Positions 27,729-36,809 of a stretch of 64,000 bases of DNA are shown piece by piece (positions within the stretch are counted from its first letter, which is position 1; every line of letters begins with the position of its first letter). The DNA comes from Paenibacillus xylaniclasticus (GTDB lineage Bacteria > Bacillota > Bacilli > Paenibacillales > Paenibacillaceae), in NCBI RefSeq assembly GCF_004001065.1, contig NZ_BIML01000002.1, forward strand, positions 248,001-312,000, written 5' to 3'. A model generated the notes under the pieces. That model made no database searches. It saw nothing but the letters and a program-made list of their open reading frames with translations, and was not told the DNA's origin. The position numbers were made by a program, and so were the translations under genes.

Positions 27729-29756
27729 TTGGCATCGACTAAATTATCCAAAATATTATATGGCGGTGACTATAATCCGGAGCAATGGGACCGAAGTGTG
27801 TGGCCAGAAGACATGAGGATGATTCGGCTTGCCGGCATGAACATTGCGACAGTGAACGTATTTTCCTGGGCGATGCTGCAGCCCAATGAACTTACATACG
27901 ATTTCTCTACGCTAGATGAAATTATGGATATGCTGCATGCCAACGGCATATATGCCTGTCTTGCTACAAGTACAGGCGCTCATCCAGCATGGATGGCACG
28001 CAAGTATCCTGAAATTCTGCGTACGGACTTTGAAGGACGCAAACGAAAATTCGGCGGGCGCCACAATTCATGTCCTAACAGTTTCGTATATCGCACCTAT
28101 TCGACTAGACTTGCTGGCAAAATAGCCGAGCGGTACAAGGATCACCCCGCTCTCCTTCTTTGGCATATTTCAAATGAGTTCGGAGGGGAATGCTACTGCG
28201 ACAATTGCGCGGCAGCATTTCGCAGCTGGCTGCGCAATAAGTATGGCACGCTCGATAAGCTGAATGAGCAATGGAATACGCGATTCTGGGGCCACACCTT
28301 CTACGATTGGGAAGAGATTGTGCCCCCGAATATGCTCAGCGAGCAATGGTCCAGCCGCCACACCTGCTTTCAAGGCATTTCACTCGACTATGCTCGTTTC
28401 AATTCGGACAGCATGCTTGAATGTTATAAGCTGGAGTACGAGGAACTGAAGAAGCATACGCCCGACATTCCCGTCACGACGAATCTGATGGGTGCATACA
28501 AGCCGCTAGATTACTTTAAATGGGCGAAGCATATGGATGTCATCTCTTGGGACAACTACCCTTCTGCCGATACTCCATACAGCTATACCGCAATGATGCA
28601 CGACCTGATGCGAGGTCTGAAGGATGGACAACCGTTCCTGTTGATGGAGCAGACACCTAGCCAGCAGAACTGGCAGCCGTACAACTCGCTTAAACGTCCT
28701 GGCGTCATGGCGTTGTGGAGCTATCAAGCCATTGCGCATGGCGCAGACAGCGTCATGTTCTTCCAACTGCGGCGCTCTGTCGGTGCATGCGAGAAATATC
28801 ACGGCGCGCTCATTGAGCATGTAGGCCACGAGCATACGCGCGTTTTCCGTGAATGCGCCCAGCTTGGCGGTGAGCTTGCCCGATTAGGCGACAAGCTGCT
28901 CGACTCTCGTATCGACGCGAAGGTCGGTATTATTTTTGATTGGGATAACTGGTGGGCAATCGAATATTCGAGTGGTCCGAGTATCGCGCTTCAATATACC
29001 GACGAGGTTCACAAGTACTATGATGCGCTGTATCAGCACAACATAGCGGTCGACATGGTTGGTCTTGATGCCGACTTTAGCCAGTATGACGTACTCATCG
29101 CACCGGTTCTGTATATGGTCAAGCCTGGTATCGCCAAGCGGCTAGAGCAATTTACAGCCAATGGAGGCACGTTCATCACGACATTTTTCAGCGGAATTGT
29201 GAATGAGAACGATATCGTCACGCTAGGCGGATACCCTGGCGAACTGCGCAAGCTGCTCGGCATTTGGGTCGAAGAAATCGACGCTCTATTCCCGGATCAG
29301 AAGAACCGAATCGTCATGAACCGTCCGTTAGGGTCGCTGACAGGTGAATACGAGTGCGGGCTGTTATGCGATTTGCTACATAGCGAAGGCGCAGAGGTGT
29401 ATGCAAGCTACGGTGACGATTTCTATAAAGGTATGCCTGTTCTTACCCGCAATCGATTCGGACAAGGCGATGCCTGGTACGTAGCTACCAGTCCGGAAGC
29501 CTCCTTCCTGCAAAGCTTGCTGGGCTCAATCTGTGCCGAACGTGGAATACTGCCAATTCTTCAACCTCAAGCAGGCATCGAAGCGACACGTCGTATCAAA
29601 AACGGTCAAGCGTACGTCTTTGTCCTGAACCATAATGCCGAAGAGCAGACGATTGAGCTTGGCTCCGTCAAGGGCATGGAGCTGCTAACGGACTCACACA
29701 TCGAAGGACAGGCCGTTATTGCCGCTCGAGGCGTGCTAATTATTGAAGAACAATAG
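27729..29756 (+). CDS. beta-galactosidase, GH42
   Basis: A 675-residue cytoplasmic GH42 enzyme that cuts terminal beta-galactosides. Acid/base Glu150 lies in LWHISNEFGG and nucleophile Glu307 in FLLMEQTPS. The GH42 zinc cluster is intact (Cys115, Cys155, Cys157, Cys160 in GECYCDNC). The three-domain length is typical. Start is a TTG at 27729 after AAAGGGG. It is alone, with a terminator downstream; galacto-oligosaccharide import genes are not next to it. Substrates of GH42 also include arabino-galactan fragments. Confidence 0.95.
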   Translation: MASTKLSKILYGGDYNPEQWDRSVWPEDMRMIRLAGMNIATVNVFSWAMLQPNELTYDFSTLDEIMDMLHANGIYACLATSTGAHPAWMARKYPEILRTDFEGRKRKFGGRHNSCPNSFVYRTYSTRLAGKIAERYKDHPALLLWHISNEFGGECYCDNCAAAFRSWLRNKYGTLDKLNEQWNTRFWGHTFYDWEEIVPPNMLSEQWSSRHTCFQGISLDYARFNSDSMLECYKLEYEELKKHTPDIPVTTNLMGAYKPLDYFKWAKHMDVISWDNYPSADTPYSYTAMMHDLMRGLKDGQPFLLMEQTPSQQNWQPYNSLKRPGVMALWSYQAIAHGADSVMFFQLRRSVGACEKYHGALIEHVGHEHTRVFRECAQLGGELARLGDKLLDSRIDAKVGIIFDWDNWWAIEYSSGPSIALQYTDEVHKYYDALYQHNIAVDMVGLDADFSQYDVLIAPVLYMVKPGIAKRLEQFTANGGTFITTFFSGIVNENDIVTLGGYPGELRKLLGIWVEEIDALFPDQKNRIVMNRPLGSLTGEYECGLLCDLLHSEGAEVYASYGDDFYKGMPVLTRNRFGQGDAWYVATSPEASFLQSLLGSICAERGILPILQPQAGIEATRRIKNGQAYVFVLNHNAEEQTIELGSVKGMELLTDSHIEGQAVIAARGVLIIEEQ

Positions 29757-29787
29757 CTCCTCTCCCACCAGCTCCTAACAATCAACA

Positions 29788-29829
29788 AGGCTCTCCCATT
29801 ACGTCATCTACATGACCCCGGGAGAGCCT
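29788..29829. terminator. bidirectional terminator
   Basis: AGGCTCTCCC and GGGAGAGCCT around a 22-base loop between the convergent GH42 and acyltransferase genes. Confidence 0.8.
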
Positions 29830-29857
29830 CTTGCTCATACCTTACATATTCCGATTA

Positions 29858-31078
29858 TTATGCTTTAACGTTCTCATTATGGCGTCCAACCGTTCCCTTC
29901 GCTGCTGAGCTGCCTCTCTGCCCCAGATACGCAGGCTTGCTTCCGAGCAGCACCCAGATACCTGGAACATAACGGAACAGCAAATGAGAGACTAAGAAAG
30001 ATAAGAGCAGCGCGGCAGCGAAGCCTCCCCAAATCCACATCACATACTCAGAGACGAATGGAGATATGCTGCCACCGTACTTCCGGTAAATAGCCAATAC
30101 CATTGGATGGATAAGATAGATGGCGAACGACAGCTGGCCGATTACCGCAAGCAGTTTAATTAGCTTGTTATCCGCGAACAGCCGATACAGCTGGAATGCC
30201 ACAAACAATAAGAAATAAGCAGACAACAGCGTATGCACATTCCACAGCAGCTCGAACAAAAGCGTGTTGAAGCGGGTATGATGCAGCCGGGACATGTACC
30301 AGATCATCACATGAAGAATCGCAACCGCAAGCCAGCTTAACGACAATACAACCGTTGACACGCGATGGATCGTCTTCATTTGCTTCCAGCTAGATGTGAG
30401 CCATCCTCGCAGTTTATCGAAATAAATAGCCGTAAATGCACCAAGCATATAATAAGACAAATACGTGATCGATAAGCTGCCTTTCGGAATGTACCACTTG
30501 AAATGATATTCGTGATTAAGCAGTACATAGGTCCATTGCAGAGCAAGACCGACCGGGAACGCCCATAATGCTGCACCTTTTACTTTCTTTAATAAAATGA
30601 GGAACAGTGGAAACAACAAATAAAACTGCATGTTAATAAATACAAAATATAAGTGGGTGTGCATAGAGCCTGTAGACAGCTTCTTCACGAATCTTGCCCA
30701 CTCTTCATCCCAACTGAGCCAATTCCAGCCATTCATTCCTTTGTTAAAAAACAAATAAGCGATGGAAATGAGCAAGTATGGAATAATAATATATAACGTT
30801 CTCTTCCGATAGAAGCGGGCAATTAACGATCCCGTATCTGGACGGTTATAGTAATTATAAAATAGAACGAAGCTGCTCAGAAAAATAAAGCACGGTGTAC
30901 CAAATTTGAAAAATATATTCATCGTATTAAAAATAGGGAAGTACTTCGAATGAATACCGTCGACTGCCGCCGCTGTCGAGGACGAATGCACGCTGATTAC
31001 GCCGCAAATGGCAAAAAATCGGAACAAATCAAGCTGCGGAAGCTTGTCCGGCCGTTTCAGCGCTTCTCCCTCTCTCAT
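29858..31078 (-). CDS. acyltransferase family 3 membrane protein
   Basis: A 406-residue membrane protein with about ten hydrophobic segments. The N-terminal LPQLDLFRFFAICGVISVHSSS is the acyltransferase-3 signature (catalytic His near residue 31), used to O-acetylate cell-surface polysaccharides or other acceptors. The ATG follows AGGAGGG. It is monocistronic; no polysaccharide genes are adjacent, so the acceptor is unknown. Confidence 0.88.
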   Translation of the reverse strand: MREGEALKRPDKLPQLDLFRFFAICGVISVHSSSTAAAVDGIHSKYFPIFNTMNIFFKFGTPCFIFLSSFVLFYNYYNRPDTGSLIARFYRKRTLYIIIPYLLISIAYLFFNKGMNGWNWLSWDEEWARFVKKLSTGSMHTHLYFVFINMQFYLLFPLFLILLKKVKGAALWAFPVGLALQWTYVLLNHEYHFKWYIPKGSLSITYLSYYMLGAFTAIYFDKLRGWLTSSWKQMKTIHRVSTVVLSLSWLAVAILHVMIWYMSRLHHTRFNTLLFELLWNVHTLLSAYFLLFVAFQLYRLFADNKLIKLLAVIGQLSFAIYLIHPMVLAIYRKYGGSISPFVSEYVMWIWGGFAAALLLSFLVSHLLFRYVPGIWVLLGSKPAYLGQRGSSAAKGTVGRHNENVKA

Positions 31079-31179
31079 GGAATCCCTCCTAAATCTGCAA
31101 AGATAAATATAAACAAGTTATTGCCAAATCAATGCTTAATATAGACGCACGGAATGTTTGTAAAGTTTCATTATACAAA

Positions 31180-31219
31180 AATAAGCTTGCTGTCTAATAT
31201 TATAGACAACAAGCTTATT
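31180..31219. terminator. terminator of the aldose epimerase gene
   Basis: AATAAGCTTG and CAAGCTTATT with an inner TGTCTA/TAGACA stem. The minus-strand side ends in a T run; it follows the stop at 31233. Confidence 0.85.
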
Positions 31220-31232
31220 AAAAGCTATCTAT

Positions 31233-32237
31233 TTACGCTTGCAACGCTTCTAAATAAATACAGCTCGTTTCGCTCCAAGCTTCTCCTGGCTGAAGCGTTA
31301 CAAGACCTTTCGTCTCATTTGGCAGGTCTACGTTCGGTGCGTCGACCATATTAATTTGCGGCTCAGGGCAGAAATAACCGTGCTCTGCTCCGTTATTCCA
31401 CACCATCCATTGTTTATATTTCAACCCTGCATCATAGACAAGCTTCACGCCGATTCGATGATCGACAACCTCGCAGAAATTACGGCCATCAACTGGCGCT
31501 GCGGAGTAATGGTTGTCAAGCGCTTCCGCATATGGCCAGCCGCCTTCCGGACGCTTCATCGCCGCTTCCGCTTCGCTCATCGGAATAGTGCGACCCGTAG
31601 GCAGCATACGGTGATCAAGCTCCCATCGCTCGCCTGTCGTTATGCGGACGGTTACATCCTCTCGCTTACCGCCCTGTGCGAAAGGTGCATTGAATGCCGT
31701 ATGGAAGCCGAGCATACAAGGCAGCACCTTGTCACCCTTGTTCGTCACGGTGCTCGTCTGTGTCAAGCCGTTCTTCGACAACGAGTAACGAAGGCGCAGC
31801 TCGAACCGATGCGGCAGCTGCTTAAAGATCGGATCGTTCTCATCGACTTCATATTTCACGACAACGTAACTCTCTTGTTCGTTCGTTCCGTGCTCTTCCA
31901 CTTCCCACTCGTTATCGGTAAAGAAGCCGTGCAGGTGGTTGCCCGTCTCTTCCTCATTGACCGGCAGATTATATTGAATGCCTGCAACCTCGAATTTGCC
32001 ATCCTTGTACCGATTCGGTGGGAACAATACCGGGATACCGTATACAGCCGGCGATTCAAGGAATTGCTCCATCTCCGACTCCGCAGGCTCGCGCAAAATG
32101 CGATAGCCTGCTTCCGTATCGCGGAATGCAATCAAATTCGCCCCGACGCCTGGCAGCAGCGCTGCTTCGTATTTGTCGAACCGCAGCCATAATGCTTTCT
32201 GACCGTTAAATGAACCGAACAACGTCTCATTTGCCAT
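31233..32237 (-). CDS. aldose 1-epimerase family protein
   Basis: A 334-residue cytoplasmic mutarotase-fold protein. The catalytic His pair is seen in GNHLHGFF (about residue 98) and GFHTAFNAPF (about residue 182) and the Glu in FCPEPQINMVDAPN (near 300). It would interconvert alpha and beta hexoses, for example galactose released by the GH42 enzyme 1.5 kb away. The start at 32237 has only a weak ribosome site. Related epimerases can act on other phosphorylated sugars, so the specificity is uncertain. Confidence 0.88.
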   Translation of the reverse strand: MANETLFGSFNGQKALWLRFDKYEAALLPGVGANLIAFRDTEAGYRILREPAESEMEQFLESPAVYGIPVLFPPNRYKDGKFEVAGIQYNLPVNEEETGNHLHGFFTDNEWEVEEHGTNEQESYVVVKYEVDENDPIFKQLPHRFELRLRYSLSKNGLTQTSTVTNKGDKVLPCMLGFHTAFNAPFAQGGKREDVTVRITTGERWELDHRMLPTGRTIPMSEAEAAMKRPEGGWPYAEALDNHYSAAPVDGRNFCEVVDHRIGVKLVYDAGLKYKQWMVWNNGAEHGYFCPEPQINMVDAPNVDLPNETKGLVTLQPGEAWSETSCIYLEALQA

Positions 32238-32451
32238 ATCTTGTCCAACCCCTAACGCGTTATGAATGCGAATAAATGGAATACACCACTTTGTTCACTT
32301 TATCCATTATACGAACAGTTAAGCAGCAAGAGCAAACGATTTCCTTCGAATTTGGACCGAAAGTTAACAAGCAACTCGCTTGGAAGGAACCTTTCGCGTT
32401 TAATAAACGTTTTCTTTCACATAGAAAATATTTGATGGGAGGAGAATTACG

Positions 32452-33708
32452 ATGCTAATCAAGATAATTTCGGCAGCCGCAGCTGCCGCTATTACCGTCA
32501 TCACCGTTTGCAGTTATTCGATTTCTATTGACGAGCCAAAGCCAATTACAGCAGAACAACGAACCGAGCTAATAGAAGGCATCGATCCAGCCATTGTCCA
32601 AGCATCCAACCAATTTGGCATGCGGCTGCACGAACAGCTTGTGAAAAAAAAGCCGGGCCATAACGTGTTCCTGTCCCCGATTAGCATCTCAACCGCATTC
32701 GCGATGGCAGCGAGCGGCAGTGCAGGAAACACGCAGAAAGAAATGCTCGATGTGCTGGGATGGGACGGCAAGACGGTCGACCAGATCAACACCGGTTATC
32801 GCAAGCTTACAGAGCTCCTAACTCAGTCTGGCTCGGGCGTTAAGCTTCATACGGCTAACTCTGTGTGGGCTGACAAGAGGACCACCCTTCTCGCTTCATT
32901 CACCGACTCGCTGCAAAAATATTATTCGGCCGACCCTAAGCAAGTCGATTTCTCCGATTCAGAAGGGACAGCCGATCAAATCAACAGCTGGGTATCGAAG
33001 CATACGAACTCAATGATTAAGAAGCTGATCCAAGCCGATTCTATTCAGACCGATACGAGGCTAATGCTGATTAACGCCATTTATTTCGACGGGAAATGGA
33101 AGGATCCATTCAACAGAAAGAAAACAGCAGACGCCCCATTCTATTTGAGCGATGGGAGCAGCGTAACCGTTCCGTTCATGCAGCAATCTGGGAACTATGA
33201 ATACAAGAGAACAGATCTTTACGAAGCCATTCGGATACCTTACGGAGAAGGCCAGATGGCGATGACCATCATTCTACCGACCAACGATCAACAACTCAAC
33301 GACATCCTGCCATTACTCTGGAATGGCGAGCTAACCGTAAGTGAGCGGTGGACGCAGCTGAACGGCTCAATCCATCTGCCGAAGTTCAAGCTGGACGATT
33401 CGACCAAGCTGAACGAAGCGCTGCAATCGCTCGGTATGAAGCTGCCGTTCGACGAAATGATGGCCGATCTATCAGGCATGACCGGAAACCGCAACCTTGT
33501 CATTTCGGACGTCCGGCATAAAAGTGTAATCGAAGTGGATGAGGAGGGAACGAAGGCTGCTGCGGTCACTTCTATAGAAGCGGCAACGACTTCACTTCCG
33601 CCTGATGAACCTTTCAATATGAATATCAACCGACCGTTCTACTTCATCATCGAAGATTTGCAATCCGGCGTTCATTTGTTTGTCGGGTCGTTATACAATC
33701 CCATATAG
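32452..33708 (+). CDS. serpin (serine protease inhibitor)
   Basis: A 418-residue bacterial serpin, a suicide inhibitor of serine proteases. An N-terminal membrane-like segment (residues 4-24) suggests export or anchoring. Serpin hallmarks are NVFLSPISISTAFAMAASGS, LINAIYFDGKWKDPF and the C-terminal RPFYFIIEDLQSGVHLFVGSLYNP. The reactive-centre hinge EEGTKAAAVTS (residues 364-374) has the small residues needed for strand insertion, so it should be inhibitory; counting from the hinge puts P1-P1' at Thr380-Ser381. The ATG follows GGGAGGAG. Its target protease is unknown. Confidence 0.94.
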   Translation: MLIKIISAAAAAAITVITVCSYSISIDEPKPITAEQRTELIEGIDPAIVQASNQFGMRLHEQLVKKKPGHNVFLSPISISTAFAMAASGSAGNTQKEMLDVLGWDGKTVDQINTGYRKLTELLTQSGSGVKLHTANSVWADKRTTLLASFTDSLQKYYSADPKQVDFSDSEGTADQINSWVSKHTNSMIKKLIQADSIQTDTRLMLINAIYFDGKWKDPFNRKKTADAPFYLSDGSSVTVPFMQQSGNYEYKRTDLYEAIRIPYGEGQMAMTIILPTNDQQLNDILPLLWNGELTVSERWTQLNGSIHLPKFKLDDSTKLNEALQSLGMKLPFDEMMADLSGMTGNRNLVISDVRHKSVIEVDEEGTKAAAVTSIEAATTSLPPDEPFNMNINRPFYFIIEDLQSGVHLFVGSLYNPI

Positions 33709-33768
33709 ATATAGAGAGCTTGTACACCATTTCGTTCAACAAATCAGCTTTTGCCCGAATACGAGAAA

Positions 33769-33803
33769 TGGCGGTGCCAGAGCTTGCTGCCTTGACACCG
33801 CCA
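33769..33803. terminator. hairpin between serpin and nitroreductase genes
   Basis: TGGCGGTG and CACCGCCA with a 19-base loop, in the convergent gap. T-rich sequence flanks it moderately. Confidence 0.55.
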
Positions 33804-33830
33804 ATCTATATTATGGAGTTATTCGATTTA

Positions 33831-34484
33831 TTAGGATTGAATCTCGTTCCAGAACGTCACTTCATCGACCGTCAGCCGCACAGAGGCGTGAGCCGGAACA
33901 GCTGCTTTGCCTACGGCAATTAGCATAACCGTCTCATATCGTTCCGGAATGTTGAACATTTGGTTGAATTGCTCCTTGTTAAAGCCGCCCATCGGAACCG
34001 TATCGTACCCGTGTGCTTTCGCCGCCAGCATGAACTGCATCGAGATGAGTCCGGCATCTACCAAGCCGATCTGCTTTGCGATCTCAGCATCTCGATACGG
34101 AGACCCGTCTCCCGTAATACGACCGACCATACGTTCCTTCGTCTCCGAGTCCATAAACTTAACCTCAACCGCTCGGCTGTAAATCGTATCGGCATTGCGG
34201 TACGATTCTTTGTCCGCCAGAACAGCGATGACATGCGAAGCATCTACCACCTGCTGCTGATTGAATGCAATCGGAAGTAGCTTCTCCTTCAAGCTCTGAT
34301 CGTCAATAACGAGGAAACGCCAAGGCTGCAGATTGCTTGAGGATGGCGCCAGCGTCGCTTCTTGCAAAATTTGAATCAACTCTTCGCGTGGAATACGAAA
34401 GGTTGGATCATATTTGCGAACAGAGTGACGCTCGCGGATCACCGTTTGAAAATCAGGGCTCGACACTTGATTTGTTGTACTCAT
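33831..34484 (-). CDS. nitroreductase family FMN oxidoreductase
   Basis: A 217-residue nitroreductase-fold flavoprotein. RERHSVRKYDP is the N-terminal FMN-phosphate binding motif, ATLAPSSSNLQPWRFLVI the conserved second motif, and DAGLISMQFMLAAKAHGYDTVPMGGF the core helix and FMN loop. Such enzymes reduce nitro-compounds or quinones with NAD(P)H. It is expressed from a near-consensus promoter overlapping a repeat (34512-34599) and lies downstream of an Rrf2-type regulator on the same strand, which may control it. Confidence 0.92.
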   Translation of the reverse strand: MSTTNQVSSPDFQTVIRERHSVRKYDPTFRIPREELIQILQEATLAPSSSNLQPWRFLVIDDQSLKEKLLPIAFNQQQVVDASHVIAVLADKESYRNADTIYSRAVEVKFMDSETKERMVGRITGDGSPYRDAEIAKQIGLVDAGLISMQFMLAAKAHGYDTVPMGGFNKEQFNQMFNIPERYETVMLIAVGKAAVPAHASVRLTVDEVTFWNEIQS

Positions 34485-34511
34485 CGTAAGCTCCCTCCAC
34501 TATCTGTGTAA

Positions 34512-34599
34512 ATTTAAGCACAGTTAAGAACAAAAAATTAAAGCATCATAACTGTTCATATTTAACCACAGTATACGCGAGTCTTAAAGAAATTGTCAA
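34512..34599 (-). promoter_or_regulatory. nitroreductase promoter with 13-bp direct repeats
   Basis: On the minus strand TTGACA (34599-34594) and TATACT (34575-34570) are 18 bases apart. Two direct repeats, ATTTAAGCACAGT (34512-34524) and ATTTAACCACAGT (34560-34572), read on the plus strand; the second overlaps the -10 and the first lies in the leader. Centres are 48 bp apart. The layout suits a repressor, possibly the adjacent Rrf2 protein. Confidence 0.7.
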
Positions 34600-34626
34600 T
34601 ATCCCTTCAGACCGAATCTCTCCGTT

Positions 34627-35064
34627 CTAACTAAAAGCTTGATCCACATATTCCGCAACAGTATGCTTCGACAATACATCGAGCATACTTTCCTCCAGTT
34701 CGGCTGCAAGACCATCAAATGCAGCCTTCATCTTCAAGCCGAAAGGATGGTTGCCTGCCGCGTCCCCAATCGCCCTGCACATCTCCGTGCCAATATATAG
34801 AGCCGTATAAATCTCTGACAACTTAATGCTGCTGGCCGGACGTGAGAGCCGATATCCGCCATCGCGTCCTTCGCGAGTTTCAATGAGCCCCGCTCGCGCG
34901 AGCTGTGCCATAATCTTGCGCATTAGCGACGCCTCCGACTGCAGCTTCTCAGCCAGTATACAGCTCGGACAGTTCTGTTCGTTATTCGCTAGGACGACCA
35001 TCGCCTGCACCGCAAGCCCGAAAGTACGAAAGCTCGGTGGACAGCTGCTCCGTGTTGTATTCAT
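34627..35064 (-). CDS. Rrf2-family transcriptional regulator
   Basis: A 145-residue Rrf2 protein: winged helix with LAEKLQSEASLMRKIMAQLARAGLIETREGRDGGYRLSRP, then a helical tail. Rrf2 proteins often sense Fe-S clusters or redox, using three Cys near residue 90-106; here Cys are at 8, in NCPSC near residue 30 and in MCRA near 90, so the classical NsrR/IscR cluster set is not present. Start at 35064 follows GGAGGG; an ATG 15 bases upstream has none. Probable target is the nitroreductase promoter. Confidence 0.85.
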   Translation of the reverse strand: MNTTRSSCPPSFRTFGLAVQAMVVLANNEQNCPSCILAEKLQSEASLMRKIMAQLARAGLIETREGRDGGYRLSRPASSIKLSEIYTALYIGTEMCRAIGDAAGNHPFGLKMKAAFDGLAAELEESMLDVLSKHTVAEYVDQAFS

Positions 35065-35179
35065 TTGCCGTCCCTCCATGCCGCGTTCTCATCATCATTC
35101 CTTACCCAATACTATAGCGCATTCGCCTACTCTTGACTAGTGCAATACGTAACCGTTACGAATTGAATCGTTCTTATCG

Positions 35180-35618
35180 TTAGTCCATTAGCCCAAGCGT
35201 CTTCGCATTACGTCCCCAATGCGGCTGTCTGCCGTCAACATCTTTAACTCCGTATTCCTCCGACAAGTCCCAGCTTGTGAGCACCCTGTCGTTCTTGTTG
35301 TGTCGCTCCCAACCGTCTGTAATCTCAACAAATAAACCGCTGCGCCTTGCAGCCATAATCGGTGCGGTATAATAGCTCGTAATCATATGGGATTGTACAG
35401 CTTGGTTCTGCAAGCGGAGTCCGTCTGCAAGCGAATGCTCCCAGAACCTTAGGCTCAAGTCAACAAGCGGATCGCCTCCCCAAGCATCATTCACTAGGAT
35501 GTCCAGACGGCCCGATTGCTCCTGTATAATTTGATTGAACAATGCCTCTACTTCCGCTTCATTCGGTATGGTCGGTTTGAACGGCAAAGCCGAGGCCGCC
35601 AGCAGACGTAACGAGCTC
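35180..35618 (-). pseudogene. degenerate SDR-family dehydrogenase gene
   Basis: Remnant of a short-chain dehydrogenase. Reading from 35618 gives ELVTSAGGLGFAVQTDHT, the usual end of the Rossmann half, then a one-base frameshift near 35565 moves to the frame NEAEVEALFNQIIQEQSGRL. After VEITDG (about 35300) the sequence jumps directly to the C-terminal phrase VLTSWDLSEEYG, so roughly 100 central residues including the YxxxK site are missing. The first 60 residues with the GxxxGxG loop are also absent. Three separate lesions make function impossible. The frames are visible by translation; the parent family is from memory of related sequences. Confidence 0.8.
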
Positions 35619-35802
35619 TAATGATAGCGGATTAATTATTTTCTCACCACTACCTGATCATGTCTAGATTCAATGCCGGAAATAATCACTCTCCCCTTCT
35701 CCTAACTGTCGCAAACCAAGCATAAAACCTGAACATTCCACCATAAAGTTATAATACGCCTCCCTTAATCGACGATCGGTGGCGCAAGAAGGAGGAACCA
35801 CC

Positions 35803-36492
35803 ATGAAAACAGAGCCTGTGAGGAAATCCTTAAAGGACACGGATGCTAATGCGGATCTATGGGCAGACCGTTTGGAGTTTACTCTCCCTTCCGCTTGGTG
35901 GAACCGTCCGAAACCAAATGCATGGGCCGGTCTGTTCGTCCATTCCGGCAATGTAGTGCTCGGTACAACAATTGGATTGCCGAACACATTCCGATTCGTT
36001 ACACAGCCGATTCCTGCAAGCACAGCCCCATCTCCCGATGCCCGAATCGTCTCCCTCCAATCCGTCATCGAACGGTTAGACGATAGCCAAACGGATGATA
36101 AAGCAGATAATTTCGAGCCTAGACATGATACTGGCGGTTCATACGCGATGGACAGCTTAGAATTATTTCAAGCAGACATCACTACGCTTCCTTACGAAGA
36201 CGGCAAATTCGATGTCGTATTCGGGCTTTCCGTTCTCCATCGTCTAGCAATTGAAGAAGCGCAAATGGCACTCGATGAGTTTCGCCGCGTGCTCCGGACT
36301 GGAGGACTTCTCGTCCTCACCTTCGATGACAGCTTCACCGATTTCCCATCATTTGCACGAATCGTTAGAGCATGCGGCTATTCCTTCGCTGGTGAGTTCG
36401 ATTCGTATGAAACGCACGAAGCACGAACCAATAATGCAAGAGGAAGACTCTACGCTTTTCGCGCCGAAGAAACCCACCATCTTGCCAATTGA
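35803..36492 (+). CDS. methyltransferase-like protein lacking the SAM glycine motif
   Basis: A 229-residue protein (ATG at 35803 after AGGAGG). The C-terminal half resembles class I SAM methyltransferases: LFQADITTLPYEDGKFDVVFGLSVLHRL, then EFRRVLRTGGLLVLTF. The usual upstream glycine-rich VLDxGCGxG loop is absent; residues 1-115 are unlike any methyltransferase N-terminus I know and include Trp-rich and Pro-rich segments. It may be a degenerate or fused gene, or a noncanonical protein. Terminator 20 bases downstream. Confidence 0.6.
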   Translation: MKTEPVRKSLKDTDANADLWADRLEFTLPSAWWNRPKPNAWAGLFVHSGNVVLGTTIGLPNTFRFVTQPIPASTAPSPDARIVSLQSVIERLDDSQTDDKADNFEPRHDTGGSYAMDSLELFQADITTLPYEDGKFDVVFGLSVLHRLAIEEAQMALDEFRRVLRTGGLLVLTFDDSFTDFPSFARIVRACGYSFAGEFDSYETHEARTNNARGRLYAFRAEETHHLAN

Positions 36493-36511
36493 TTTGAAAG
36501 TATGTAAAAAC

Positions 36512-36549
36512 AAGACCGTTCCCACACAAGAGGAGAAGGAACGGTCTTT
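36512..36549 (+). terminator. terminator after the methyltransferase-like gene
   Basis: AAGACCGTTCC and GGAACGGTCTT with a loop of about 14 bases and a TTTCG tail. Confidence 0.8.
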
Positions 36550-36590
36550 CGTATTATTGCTCCTGTATAACGACCATAACGACGAATACA

Positions 36591-36725
36591 TTACGGACAG
36601 CGTCCCGGCTTTTTCTTCTTAGGTAGATTACCGCTCTCTCCATGCAGATCTGCGCCGAACTGCTCGACACGAGAAGGCGAGGCGGCCGGTCCATCGTTGC
36701 GAGGCTTATTGTTTCGCCCTGTCAT
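36591..36725 (-). CDS. 44-residue hydrophilic protein
   Basis: Small protein MTGRNNKPRNDGPAASPSRV... ending NLPKKKKPGRCP, with GGAGG 7 bases before the ATG at 36725. It is rich in Asn, Pro, Gly and Lys, like small spore-core or coat peptides, but I do not recognise the family. A longer in-frame reading upstream from 36782 lacks a ribosome site. Converges with the methyltransferase-like gene. Confidence 0.55.
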   Translation of the reverse strand: MTGRNNKPRNDGPAASPSRVEQFGADLHGESGNLPKKKKPGRCP

Positions 36726-36809
36726 ACCATCACCTCCGATGGCATTAGGATGAGCTAACGCTCCGGCAGCCATGCATGCCAAGCTGTGCCTCCTAATGGC
36801 CGTGCCGAC

